DNA from: Physcia stellaris
Lineage: Eukaryota > Ascomycota > Lecanoromycetes > Caliciales > Physciaceae
NCBI GenBank assembly: GCA_018902385.1
Contig: JABSSW010000003.1
Span: 1,302,001-1,366,000, forward strand
DNA: 64,000 nt
Direction of reading: 5' to 3'
Shown here: positions 21,844-33,760 of the stretch, one piece after another
Layout of the letters: each line of letters begins with the position of its first letter
Numbering within the stretch: the first letter of the stretch is position 1
Position numbers and translations under genes: made by a program
Notes under the pieces: generated by a model
What the model saw: only the letters and a program-made list of their open reading frames with translations
The model's database searches: none
Told to the model about the DNA's origin: nothing

Positions 21844-24800
21844 ATGGCCGGAACGTCAAGGTAAGCGTTCAAAGATGTCACAGAGGGTTCTTGCAAACGT
21901 TCTAATCATCATGGGTAACAGCAAAGCTCCGCCGAGCAAGCCTTGCAGATTTGTCAACTCAAGTAATGGCTGTAAGCATGGCGCGAACTGCAAGTTCTCT
22001 CACCCGTCTGAAGAGACAAAAACAACGAAGCCTTCACCTTCTACAGCGCAACAGAAACCAGCCTCAACCACGGTCCAAACCAAACTCGACGAGCAGCTTC
22101 AGCAATGGATCTATCTATTACCCCGACCCAAAAGCCTTCACAACTACGAAGTTCGCGCCAATGGCACACGGAAACTGTTCAATTCTGGGTGGGAGCTGGT
22201 TGCGGCAGAGAATTTTGGAGTCGCTCAACAAGTCATATCGAAGCTGGCGACGGAAAGTGGCCTGAAGATGATCAAGGCAGTCATTGATTCACTGGAGGAA
22301 ACACATCCTGACGCAGTGCTCCATGGTATCTATAAAGAAAACGTTCTTCCGCTCTTTAGGATTCTCTCACACCCAATGGTCCAGTCGTCACTGATCTTGG
22401 AGACGCCGCTGAACCATATATTCAATCTGTTGTATGGCCCCAACGGAAAGCGACTCGTTACGATCTTTCAGTCTACCGTAACCTCCATCAGCTACCTATT
22501 CTCAGAAGGGGAGAATGAAGAATACCGTGTGGCGATAGTTTCCACGCTTCGGGTTTTGCATGCTATTTGCGATTTGCACCAGAAAGCTCAGGTGCTTGAG
22601 GAACTACCTTCCTTACTCGAGATTCTTGAAGCCTGCGTGCCTTCCGAGCAATTGTACCATGAAGCAAGACAAACACTTCTCAAGATCAAGCGAAGGCTAG
22701 GCCTTGGGGCCCATTTACCCACCGCCCCTGCTCAGGCTGCTATTTCGAAGAATAGACGTCCCCATGCCAACAAAGCAAGCTTCAAGTTCCGGTACGACCT
22801 TCCCGGCCAGCTGTCCGATCAAGGTCCTCGTCACGATAATGATCATGAAAGTATTAGGGATATAAAGATTTTGCCTACGGCTGAGGAGATTCTCTCGACC
22901 AGAGAGGAGTATCTGCCTTCTAATGACCCAAGTGAAGGCCATCTGCCCGGTCTCGAGGGCCTACTCGATCGCCAATTTCGACTGCTGAGGTACCACTTCC
23001 CCTTCCAGATGCTCCTTGTTTTTTAAGCCATGCCCAAGTCCTACAAGGCGTTGACAGCACCTGTCTTCGCCTAATGCACACAGTTCTACCCACGCTGATT
23101 ATCTTTGGCGTCGTGTCTACTGCGGGATAGCTTTCTTGAACAGCAAGCTCTAGGTTGAGAGTATTCAAGGCTGGAAATCGATCAATTTTGCAAGACATTC
23201 GTATACCTCAAGCGTATTTGGAGAAACAAAAGCTGACACCTTTTTCTACGATAGGGAGGATCAGATAGGGCCACTTCGAGATGCCGTCCGAAACGAAATC
23301 AACAGATTCACTCATACAAGCCTTCTGAATCCCAAGGACCAAGCTGCCCGTACCATAGGCCATGGGAACGCGATGCTGCTTGGTTGGGAAGTCGATAGAC
23401 GGAAGGGTCTACAGATGATCGTAGAATTCGATCAGCCGGCCGCTATCAAAGCGAAACAGGACTCGAAGCAACGTGAACAGGCTTGGATCGAGAGCAAACA
23501 GCTTCAGATTGATGCTTTAGTATGCTTGGTTGCTGCATCTGGAAAGATAGTGTTCCTGACAGTCTGCGATCCAACGCCGACTCCTCCTCCCGCGAGACAT
23601 CAAGATACTGGGGATGAGATCGGGATGGATGATGAAGTCCAACGAGAAACAGAGAACTACCTTAGAAGGCAGAGAAACACGCCTAGCCTGCACATGAACC
23701 GGGACCGGGCTGCTGTAGCCTTGAGTATGATTCAGTATGATGAAGACGACGTTACGTGGATCAATAATCAACTGCACCAGTCGCCACAAATCAATCAGGC
23801 GCTCGTCGAGTTTCCCGGAATACTGCTTCCATCTTTTCAGCCTGTGCTACAAGCATTACAATCCATGAGTGAGAGCCTGGATCTCCCATTTTCTGAATGG
23901 ATTGCTCCAGAGGACCCCAGGTCTCCAAGGACTGTTCTCGATCCACCAGCATATACGCGAAGACGCGGCTTTGCGTACGACCTGAACGCTCTAGCGCCTG
24001 ATGCAGATCTGAGATTTACTCCATTCGGTCATTATTTCGACCACAGCGCACTACAGGCAAAGACAACACTCGACTCAACCCAACAAGCCTCGGTTCTACA
24101 CGCTTTGAGTAGCGAATTAGCACTTATTCAAGGACCTCCCGGTACAGGGAAGTCATATACAGGTATTTCCCTCGTCAAAACCTTGTTGGACAGCTGTAGT
24201 AGTATCGATTCGGGGCCAATTCTTATTGTATGCTACACCAATCACGCCTTGGATCAATTTCTTGAAAGTCTCGTGAAAAGTCAGGTAGAGCAAATCATTC
24301 GATTGGGAAGGCGGTCTCAGTCAGCTATACTAGAAACGTTAGGTCTACACCACCTTACACAGAAAATAGAGTCAACAAAGGTGGAGAAACAGACTAGATG
24401 GGAATTACACCAAGCATTCGATCGCGCAGTAACAAGAGTCGGTCGCCTCTTGCCACTCCTCAATACTATAAGCTCGTCGGCAAGTATCAGAGAGTATCTC
24501 AAACAGAGCAACTATGTGCATTATAGTGAGCTTTTTGAGTCCACTGTCGACGAAGAGGGTTTCCAGCTTGTTCGGGCAAAGGAGACTGATCCTCTTCGTT
24601 CCTGGCTTCGCGGTACCAACAATGATTCTCATCCTTTTCCTCCGCCTAGATCGATACAATCTTTGAACAACATTTCGTCGCGAAGCATGACAATACCCGA
24701 GCGTCAGATACTGTACGATCACTGGAAATCAGAGCTCGGTGAAGACCTAAATGAGAAGCTGCTTCTTGCGCTCGCTACCTACAATGCCGCCAAGACAGCA

Positions 24801-27800
24801 CTGACAAGATGTAACCAAGAGAGGGACTTGAGATGTCTATTGCAAGCGCAAGTCATTGGCTGCACGACTACAGGGCTTGCGAGAAACTTAGATGTTCTTC
24901 GTAGAGTTCGCACGAAGATTGTTGTGGTAGAGGAAGCAGGTAAGCTTGTATCTCTCAACAAGCAGCAACCTGCTAATAGCTAGTGCTTTACTTCCAGGCG
25001 AGGTCCTCGAAGCGCATACCCTTACAGCTTTGCTGCCTTCAGTTGAACATGCTATCCTCATCGGCGATCACGAACAGCTAAGGCCTCAGATCAATAATTA
25101 TGAGCTTCAACATGACCATCCGCGAGGTGAGCGATACGCACTTGACGTCTCGCTCTTCGAGCGCTTCGTAAGGCCAAAGCACGGAGCTCCTGAATTGCCC
25201 TATAGTAGTCTAAAGACACAGCGGCGTATGTTTCCTTCTATCTCGGACCTAGTTCGCTCTACATTGTACCCTCAGCTGGAAGATCACGAGTGCGTGAAAA
25301 GCTATCCAGAGGTAGTCGGGATGCGGGACCGATTATATTGGCTAGATCACAATGAGCAAGAGGACAAAGCAACACCCGGTGCGGCGGCGGCTTTCTCTAA
25401 AAGCAATGCCTTCGAAGTCGAGATGGTAGCGGCTCTTGTGTCACACCTCACAAGACAAGGTATCTATTCTGCCGAGGATATAGCCGTTTTAACGCCATAT
25501 CTCGGTCAGCTGAGGAAGATCAAACAGCGACTAGGATCGACGTTTGAGATTGTTATAGGCGATAAAGACGACGAGGCAATGGAGGCTCACGGTCTGAAAG
25601 AGACCATGACCGCCACACAGATTACACACGCACGAAAATCAACGCTTTTGAAAGCCCTAAGATTAGCTACGGTCGATAACTTCCAGGGGGAAGAAGCGAA
25701 GGTCATAGTGGTATCTCTTGTTCGAAGCAATGATGAACGGAGATGCGGGTTTCTTAAAACCTCTAACAGAATCAATGTGCTGCTCAGCCGTGCGCGTCAC
25801 GGCATGTATGTGAGTAATTTTCAAGCTTCTTTGTTGCTATTTTGAACAGTTAATGCTGACTCGGAGATCGGCTTAGATCATTGGAAACTCATACACAGCG
25901 AGTTCAGTCAAGATGTGGGCGGACGTTATCCGGATCTTGGAAGATAAGAACCAGATTGGTACCAGCCTGGCTCTCTGCTGTCCTCGTCACAGAGAGACCC
26001 CTATCAAAGTCCGTACGCCGGATGATTTCGCCCTCTTAGCACCTGAGGGTGGTTGCAGTCGAAAATGCAGTCTACGCTTGGAGTGTGGCCATGCATGTGT
26101 GAACCAATGCCATGCGACTCCCCTACACGAAGCCGTAGTCTGCTTGGAACGTTGCCCAAGGCTTAAACAAGGCTGCCAACACCCTTGCCAGCGGCCATGT
26201 GGCGAGCCGTGCGATAAGAAATGCAAAGATATCGTGCCAGGCATCGCCCTCCCGTGTGGACATACCCCTCGAACGCTCGAGTGTCATCAAGCTCAGTTTC
26301 CAGAAACAGTCAAATGTATGGCAATAGTGGAAGTGACCATGCCGTTGTGTGACCACAAGATTTCTGTTCGATGCAGCGATTTGCCGCTTTCGGACGATTT
26401 CTCTTGTCCTGCAGAATGTGGGACTATCCTAAAATGTGGACACAAATGCAAACGAGATTGCAAGACTTGCAACACTGTCAAGGATGGAGTCCTTCTAGCT
26501 ACATATCATGGAGACTGTGCCGCCATTTGCGGCCGAAACTTTACGACGTGCCGCCATTCGTGTAAACGTAGGTGCCACGATGGAGAGCCATGCTCGCTGT
26601 GCGAAGAGCCCTGCGAAGTCCGATGCAGTCATTCTCAGTGCAGCAAGAAGTGCTCCGAGCCTTGTGCCCCTTGCGTCGAAGATTGTTCGTGGGTTTGTCC
26701 TCATCGCGGAAGGTGTGAGATGGCCTGCGCAGTACCATGCAATCTACTACCGTGCTCGAAACGATGTGAGAAAACGTTGAGCTGTTTACATCAATGTCCG
26801 TCACTGTGTGGCGAACGATGCCCAGATGCACGATTCTGCCAACAATGTGCGGATGGCTCGATCAGAGAAACGATGGTAGACTACATTATGCAAACTACAT
26901 ATGCGGACGTGGATCTAGACGAGAATCCGGTTATAGTTCCGGCATGTGGACATTTAATTACTGTCGAAAGCTTGGATGGACACATGCATATGGAAAAGTC
27001 CTTCGAGTTTTTTCCAGCAGATTCTATACATGTCAAAGCGCTCAAGTCAACTTCGAGACCGTTCGAAGCAGCAGATCTGAAGGGCTGTCCTCTTTGTCGG
27101 ATGCCACTTCGCAATATTAATCGTTATGGGCGCATTGTTAGGCGAGCATTTGTGGATGAAGCTACTAAGAAGTTTATCGTGTGGGCCAACTCATCATTTG
27201 TTCCTTTGGCCAAACAGCTAGTCGACCTTGAAGAGAGACTAGCGTCGACCTCTAAAGATCATGAAGCAATCGCCCGACCACCAGCCGGCTCAATTACCAA
27301 GGAGTCCATTGTATTGAAGGGCGATGTCAAATTCCAGGTCGCCAGAATCAAGAACATCATAGGGCACCAGAGAAAGTACAAGGATCTCTTTTCACTTCGT
27401 CGAAACATTCAAGGATTTCACAAAAAGGTTGGCGAGACTGAACAGCCGTTCAGCCGCATCTACGATCTTGTCATGGATGCTCGCATAAACCGAGGCAAGG
27501 AGACTGGAAACTTCGATTTCGTACCCGAGATGCTCCAGACCAGGAATCGCCTCCTAGCAACGGCATTGTTACTCCGGTGTGACTACCTGATTCTACTGGA
27601 ATTTCTCACCATTTACAAAGAAGGTAGAGCGGTGCAGGCGCTTGGGAGTGCACCCATCCTCGAAGTCGATTTCACCAATACCCGTGACACCTGTTGCCAA
27701 TTGATTGGGGACTCCATCAACCAGCAACAGTGGGCCACTGTTATTGAAGGGCAACTGTACTGGGCCCGCTTTGCTGCTCTGGAGCGAGGTTTTAGTCAGG

Positions 27801-28195
27801 CCAATGATTACATGGCTGGACTTCTGAAAGACGCTCGTGGCCATATGACGAATGCCCGCTTCACGTGCTCGGAGTACCCCGGACAAACAAAAGGGATGTT
27901 GGCAGAAGTTGAGGATGTAGAGCGAATGCTCAACGATGGGACCTTCTACGCCCCGGTCAGCAACGAGGAAAAGGCCGCCGTATATGCAGCTATGGCATCT
28001 GAATTCTCTGGTACTGGGCACTGGTACTATTGTGAGAACAACCATCCTTTCACAGTTGGGGAGTGCGGTATGCCCATGCAGACTTCCGTGTGTCCACAAT
28101 GTGGTTCGGCTGTCGGTGGTAGCGATCATCGGAGTGTAGGGGGTGTTACGAGGGCGGAAGATCTCGAAGGGCAGTTTGGCAGAATGGCTATGTGA
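21844..28195 (+). CDS. ZNFX1-type RNA helicase: CCCH finger, SF1 helicase, NF-X1 fingers, RZ finger
   Basis: Five exons (21844-21860, 21922-22989, 23255-24939, 24998-25809, 25877-28195) join in frame to 5901 nt, 1966 residues. Splicing is supported by restored family motifs at each junction and by CTAAT-like branch sites; intron 2 is long (265 bases). Domains: a CCCH finger (C14, C23, C29, H33), a helical region, Walker A GPPGTGKS (655-662), DEAD-like EEAGE (about 921-925), GDHEQLRP (946-953), and motif V/VI around VDNFQGEEAKV and LLSRARHGMY (to 1194). Cys-rich NF-X1 repeats follow (about 1250-1520), then a C-terminal RZ-type finger (GHWYYCENNHPFTVGECG..., about 1908-1950). The order matches animal ZNFX1 and fungal NF-X1 helicases; relatives Hrr1 (fission yeast) and SAD-3 (Neurospora) act in small-RNA silencing. 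All helicase motifs are intact. An alternative start is the ATG at 21911. Confidence 0.93.
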
Positions 28196-29070
28196 GTGAA
28201 TGGCTATATGAGTGGATGGGTTGGGGGAGATTTCTTGCTATGAGAATGTCTCGCTAAAGCTAGCGATGGCAATTGAATAGAGACGGGAGGCTACAGCTGA
28301 CAATAAATCATGATGTGGATTAAAGCTGAGCAGCTAGCTGGATAGATATGTTGCAACACAAAATAGCCTATAAAGTCAGGCTTTCTTGCACAGGAGCAAT
28401 CATTTTAAAATCGTTGCCGAAGATAAATCACCAGTTGAGCCTTTTGCGAAAAGGTGACTTCTTCCAGCAGCCTTGAACGTAGAGACGAAGCCTGAGCCAA
28501 CAATTTATTCGATAGACCATAAGCGTCCCGCTCTCAGAGGAAGGAGAAGCTCTCTGGAAGAGTGAATTCATTGGATAAGCAGACACCAAATCTGAGATAA
28601 ACCCTCCAGCGGGACTAGCTGAGAAATCATGGAAACCGCAATGCATCACAAACATTGACAACATGATCGAGTATATCGCGAAGGAAACTGCAATAGGCAG
28701 GCACGGTCCTCTTGACCGAAATTCCAAACCCGTGATTACCGTTCTGGGAACTTACCGCCGTCCGATAAACGCTCGTCTAATCTATTGTGTAAGAGGCAAT
28801 AGCCCCTCCCAAATTCTTCTTCTCTCTCCACGCGGCGTGCAATAGTTCAGGCTCGTACTGAATAATTGGGCGTGGCTCTCTAGATCGGTGGCTTGTACAT
28901 TGACTAATCACCTTATCTTCCAACGTCCTGACCTGTGCAGGACTTGACTCCACCAAACTCCAGATACCCGACTTGTGCGGGTACTGATCTTCTCCTTCTC
29001 TTTCTTCTTTCCATCCCTTCACCCTCGCCCTTTTCTTTATTTGATTTGATCTCTGCCCGGTATTGACAAT
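28196..29070. other. Intergenic region with poly(A)-like signal and pyrimidine-rich promoter
   Basis: An AATAAA at 28302-28307, 107 bases after the helicase stop, is a likely polyadenylation signal. The stretch at about 28985-29060 is strongly pyrimidine-rich (runs of TTCTCC, TTTCTT, CCCTTC), a common feature of promoters of expressed fungal genes, and leads to the ATG at 29071. No further gene is convincing here. Confidence 0.45.
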
Positions 29071-30130
29071 ATGGGTAAAAGCAGAAACGAGCTACGTAAA
29101 GTTAGCAAAGCCAAAACCAGAGAGGCACTAGCAAATACGGACCCTGACAACGTGGAGCTTCAACAAAGGGCAGAAAGATATCATGCTGCACAGAAAGCCG
29201 AACGTGAAGCACGCGAGGCCGAGTACCCAGGATTGACCAAACTGGAAATAGACCGGCAGAAGGCACTCCAGAAGGCACTCCAAAAGGTAGCCGAGGCCAG
29301 GACAGCAGTCGATGCCGTCCAAAGTCAATTGAGGAATAGAGAGCAGCGTCTGAAACAGGCAAAAGATGCAGGGGTATGTCATGTGTCACTGTCATCGTAC
29401 CATAAAGGTTTCACTAATAAGTTTCGCAGGAACGTAGGGCAGTCACAGACAGCATTACCCTCATCAAGAGCAAGCTCGGTGCTGCTTTGGTCGACCTGAA
29501 CGCTGCAGAGGCAAAGGTCACCGAGAAGACCAAAGAAGTGGAAGCCGACAAAGCCAAGGCAGAGGGAACCCTTGTGCCCGATTCTGGAGGCCAATCCAGT
29601 TCATTGGGGAGCATGCCAAAGCCGAAGAACCAGCTCCGCCTGACTTGGGCGATGCCTCTAACAATCCTTGGGGGGAGCTTACTTTTAATCCTTGGCTGGA
29701 CATCGAAAAGGCCGTCGAACAACCACCTCCCCTCCGAGCACACTCTCCATCGCCTCCTCCGCCACCACCACCACAGATTCGCTCGCCTACTCCTCGGTCT
29801 CACGCTCCCTCGCCTCCTCCCCCAGCAGTACACTCTCCGACACCTCCTCTCCTCCCGCAACACTCTCTGCGGCCTGCACTCCCGGCGCACTCTCCCCAAG
29901 CCGCCCCATTACCCCGCCTCTCCGCCCCCATTCTCGAGACGATTATCTTCGACTCACCAGCGAAAACCCTCAAGCCAGGCAGCGGAAAAGCTGCTCAATT
30001 GTCTCTCAAAGATTTGATAGACTACTCATTTTCTTTCTTCTCTTTTGTCTCGTCTTTTTCGTCATTCTTTTTTCAATTCAAATTGACGAGTCTGTCATCG
30101 AGTCAATCATTTTCGATTCGACATTGACAC
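29071..30130 (+). CDS. Coiled-coil and proline-rich protein of unknown function; 3' part uncertain
   Basis: Exon 1 (29071-29373, 101 residues) starts MGKSRNELRKVSKAKTREAL and is rich in Lys, Glu, Ala and Gln heptads. A 56-base intron (GTATGT, branch ACTAATAA, acceptor TTCGCAG) leads to exon 2 at 29430, which continues the coiled coil (ITLIKSKLGAALVDLNAAEA) to about 29570. From about 29610 a different frame looks coding: LGDASNNPWGELTFNPWLDI, then a Pro/Ser/His-rich tract to about 29930, open to 30127. A second intron (for example donor 29517, acceptor 29611, which keeps frame) or a one-base frameshift would join them. Beyond 29985 there is no CC or GG, and the end of the reading frame becomes Ser/Phe-rich. 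The gene tail therefore seems to lie in the mutated shoulder. No family recognised. Confidence 0.5.
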
Positions 30131-31600
30131 AACTCGAATCAAACATCGAAGAAATTCAGAGACAACAAAGCGCTTCGAAAAAACGCAAAATTATGAAAAT
30201 TAATTAGTTATAAAAAAGCATTGAGAAACATGATGAAATATTAACATTTTCAAATATTTCTCATTTTGATGAATTTAAAATATTCAAGTGATGCAATAAA
30301 TCGTGAACTCGACTTGAGAAATAGTTGAATTCGAAAGTGTTTTTATTTATCAAAGTTTTTGTTCTTTCAGCATTCTCGATTCAACATGACTGAGAAAAGT
30401 GATTAGAAATTTAGATGAAATAGATGATCATTACAGTTACAAATGATCAATTCGATATTGAAATTCGAATGAAATGAAGTTGAGATTTTCGATGATTCGC
30501 TAGAAGTCGATGATTGTTTTTTGATATCGAATGAAAATATAAGATAAATTTTCACTCTCTGTGCTCTATTGTTTAATTAGATTAATCGTTGAGTTTTTAA
30601 CTTCTTTTGAGACTTTTAGTTCACAAAATGATCATTTGTTTTTGCATTTGATCACTTTTTCTTCATCTACTAGCGTTTACGAGTGATAGTCACAACTGAA
30701 ATGCACAGATGATCAGAACTCTGTCATATGTGATGAAATACTGTACGTGAATTATCGATCGATCGACTTCGACATCACAAACAGAATTGATTTCACACAA
30801 AATTGTCAATCTCATCGATGAATATTGCTCTATTGTTTTTGAATTGTCGTAATCACAAATCGATCGCTCGGAACGTTTTGCGAACAGTTCACGTAATTTC
30901 GCTAGCATAGACATAATTTTGAAAAAAATGAAAATCTAATTGATCATCTCATCGTCGACAGAGAAAACGAATTCATACATTGTCGTCGAAGAAGCGAGAA
31001 ATAAGATGATCTTAACGAGTCTTGTTTTATCTTTTGAAGTTTCATTTGCGTAGTCAATCTTCAGTCAATATCGAACTTAAAATTTACTCGAATTTCTACA
31101 TCGAATGAAATAGAATATGAAAAATGATAAAAATTCATGCTGATTATTTCAGAAAGATCAAAAACTTAAGTCTCAACAGAGGTGATTTTATTATCTGAAA
31201 ACATTGACAGATTTAATTTTGTCGTTCAAGTATGAATTCGAGATCTATAAAATCTGCAAAATGATTAGATGATGATAAACTTGATGTAGAAAATTTCTTA
31301 TTTCAGACTTTTGTGAAAGCATGCAGAAGAGACACGAAGATTGATTACATAGTCGCTCACTGATTGATTCGCTTATTTTACGATTCAATATCTGATTTTC
31401 TTAGCAAGAAAAATGTCGACATCGAATCGTCGAATCGTTTTTTCGATGTGCAGAACTCTTGCGATTGCTTGACACTCGTAAATTTTTTTATCTCATCAGA
31501 TTTTGATGCAAATTCAAGAAAATTTTGAAAAATTTGATCGTTTGAATAATTTCAAACAATTTCATTTGTTCGATCATTTATTGAAATTTCATTTTTTTGA
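30131..31600. other. Mutated shoulder to the right of island 1
   Basis: From 29985 to about 31500 I found no CC and only two GG (near 30870 and 31180), while CT and AG remain common. No coding frame, tRNA or repeat is recognisable. Base composition drops stepwise into the AT-rich block beyond. Confidence 0.55.
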
Positions 31601-31749
31601 ATATTATTGATTTTTGATGTTGCAAATCATGTTTTATCGCAAAATCGATTTCATCATCAAAATCAATTTTGTGATTTTGTTTGACGATCATTGAAAATTC
31701 AAAATCGTTGTTTTCAAAATCGATTGTCATTATGTCACGACATGTCGAT

Positions 31750-32690
31750 GAAATCGTCGTTTATCGATGTATGATGTATCGACATTATTTTCGCGATTGA
31801 AAACGAATATTTTTCGTCGATTAATTTTTTACATTCGAATTCGAATGTTTGAATATTTGAAATTGCGTTCATGAACGTATCAAAACGAATTACAATTTGT
31901 TTTGAAAAAAAAATGAAACGTGAAAATCAATCGATTTACGATATCAAAAATTATCAAAAAAAAAATTTCGATCGAAAAAAATGACAATTTTATTCGAACA
32001 AACAATTTCATCAATTACGCGTTACGTGACAAACGAATATGTTCAATTTCACGACGAAACAATTGATCGTTATTGATGAAATTTTTTTCAAAATTCAAAC
32101 GAATTGACGATGCATGACGTACGAATTTATTGATGAAATCATTCGATATTTTGAAAATTTTCGAAAAAATGATACATTCAACGTTTTGTCGATTTACATC
32201 ATTGAAAATTATTTATTTTGTACGATCATTCGTCAAAATTATTTCGATAACGAAATTTTTTACAATTGAATTGTGAACGATTTTTTATCGCATTGTAACG
32301 TTTATTTTGTTTCGCGCAACGTTATCGTTTTAAACAACGTTAATATTCATATCAAATTTCGAATTCGCGAAATCATCGAAATCAAAAAATGTTTGATTCG
32401 ATATTTTTTTTTACTCGTCAAATTTCAATTCAATCGAATTAACGTTTAATGTATTCAAAATTTGAATGCGACGTTATTGACGAGAATTTCGAATTCAATT
32501 TCAAAACGATTTCGTCGATTTTTTGAAATACGCAATGAATTTCAACGATTGTGATATTTTTGCGAAAACGCATTTCAAATACAACAATGAAAATTATGAT
32601 GATTATCGATTTGAAAACGATTATGAAATTTTTCAACGAAAATTTGAAATTTGATTTTTGCAACGCGAAAAAAAGAAATAAATTTTATGT
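31750..32690 (+). pseudogene. Decayed Tc1/mariner-type DDE transposase
   Basis: In one frame, with several stops, the reading FTTKQLIVIDEIFFKIQTN, then CMTYEFIDEIIRYFENFRKN, FYN-stop-IVNDFLSHCN, VIVLNNVNIHIKFRIREIIE and CLIRYFFLLVKFQFNRIN follows the fungal Tc1/mariner catalytic core. The first Asp (I-D-E, about 32075) survives. The second (L-D-N-V-N-I-H, about 32332) reads Asn, and the Pro-rich Y-x-P-x-x-P-x-x-N-P-I-E block near 32421-32445 has lost its Pro codons. A C-terminal helical part extends to about 32690. Terminal repeats were not found. It shows that DNA transposons as well as LTR elements were mutated here. Confidence 0.7.
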
Positions 32691-32741
32691 ATAACATTCG
32701 ATATCGTCAAGAATTTTGTATGTAAAACATTTGTGTTTTAA

Positions 32742-33150
32742 AAATGTATAATAAAAAACAATATTATGATTAAATCAATAATTGCAAAATTAAATATTTT
32801 ATGAAATTTTGTTCATATAATCGATTAATCTGTTCAATCGTACACACATTCAAAAATTTATTCGAAAATATGAATTTGTTGAATTCAATCGAAAATTTGA
32901 TGTTGACGTCGTCAAATTGATTTATTTCGTGATTCAACGATTTAAATGTATAACAAAAAACAATATTGTAATTAAATCAATAAATTCAAAATTAATTATT
33001 TTACGAAATTTTGTTTATATAATCGATTAATCTGTTCAATCGTACACACATTCAAATGTTTATTCGCAAATATGAATTTGTTGAATTCAAACAAAAATTT
33101 GATATTGACGTCGTCAAATTGATTTATTTCGTGATTCAACGAATTTGAAT
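32742..33150 (+). repeat. Tandem pair of a ~204-base repeat starting TGTATAA
   Basis: Two units, 32742-32945 and about 32946-33148, abut head to tail. Each starts TGTATAAYAAAAAACAAT and contains AATCTGTTCAATCGTACACACATTC and a conserved ATGAATTTGTTGAATTC segment. A third diverged copy with the same orientation starts near 50036, and a reverse-complement version is visible near 54735-54890. One reading frame stays similar between copies (FNRTHI, RKYEFVEFNRKFDVD). They may be LTRs or a short coding repeat; the class is unclear. Confidence 0.6.
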
Positions 33151-33199
33151 GATCAAATGAAATTATTTATCATCGAAATTTCATTTTTTCATTTATTTA

Positions 33200-33760
33200 T
33201 TCAACTATTTATTTATTCATTTTTTTATTGTTATAATTTTCATTTTTTTCATTTTGCAAACTTTTTCATTGCATTCATTTTTTTCATTCAATCGATTTTT
33301 CGCATTTTTCAGATTTTTCGCAACATTTTCAAATTGTTTCGTCGTTGTTTCATCGCGTTCAATGTTTGTTTTTCAATTTATTTCGCGAAAATTTGTATCA
33401 ACTAATCAATTTTACGATACGTTCTGAATACGAATTTAGTTCGTTTGAAATTTTCACGAATTGTTTCGTCGAATCTCTATAGCAAAATTCAAAAATTTTC
33501 GATTCGAAAAGTTTCGAAACTTATGTTCAAAAATCAATGTTACGAAACTATTTTAGTTTTTGAACGTATTACGTTTAATTAAATCAAATATACGAAACAT
33601 GCGCAATCGAAATCAAAATGCAAACATTGAAAATGATTGAAAAACGACGAAACAATTTGAAAATGTTGCGAAAAATTTGAAAAAAAAAAATGATTGAAAT
33701 TCGAAAGAAATGAAAAATGTGTCGCACGCGAAAAGCATTCAATGCACATGTAAAATTTTG
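33200..33760. repeat. Inverted-repeat (foldback) segment
   Basis: A stretch at 33311-33350 is repeated in inverted orientation at 33639-33678, with an uninterrupted core of about 25 bases (GCAACATTTTCAAATTGTTTCGTCG and its complement), about 290 bases apart. Weaker complementarity may extend outward over pyrimidine-rich and purine-rich sequence. No ORF is recognisable between the arms. Confidence 0.5.

Noticed and set aside
27593-28129. A 178-codon minus-strand open frame inside the last helicase exon
   Set aside because: It lies opposite the strongly conserved RZ-finger end of the helicase and has no family resemblance.
28428-28727. A 99-codon minus-strand open frame between the helicase and coiled-coil genes
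   Set aside because: No domain, no intron signals and no promoter context; a chance frame in normal-composition DNA is more likely.
33145-33405. A Phe-rich, apparently membrane-spanning 86-codon frame
   Set aside because: It is a low-complexity pyrimidine-rich stretch in mutated DNA and part of an inverted repeat; the hydrophobicity follows from T-rich codons.
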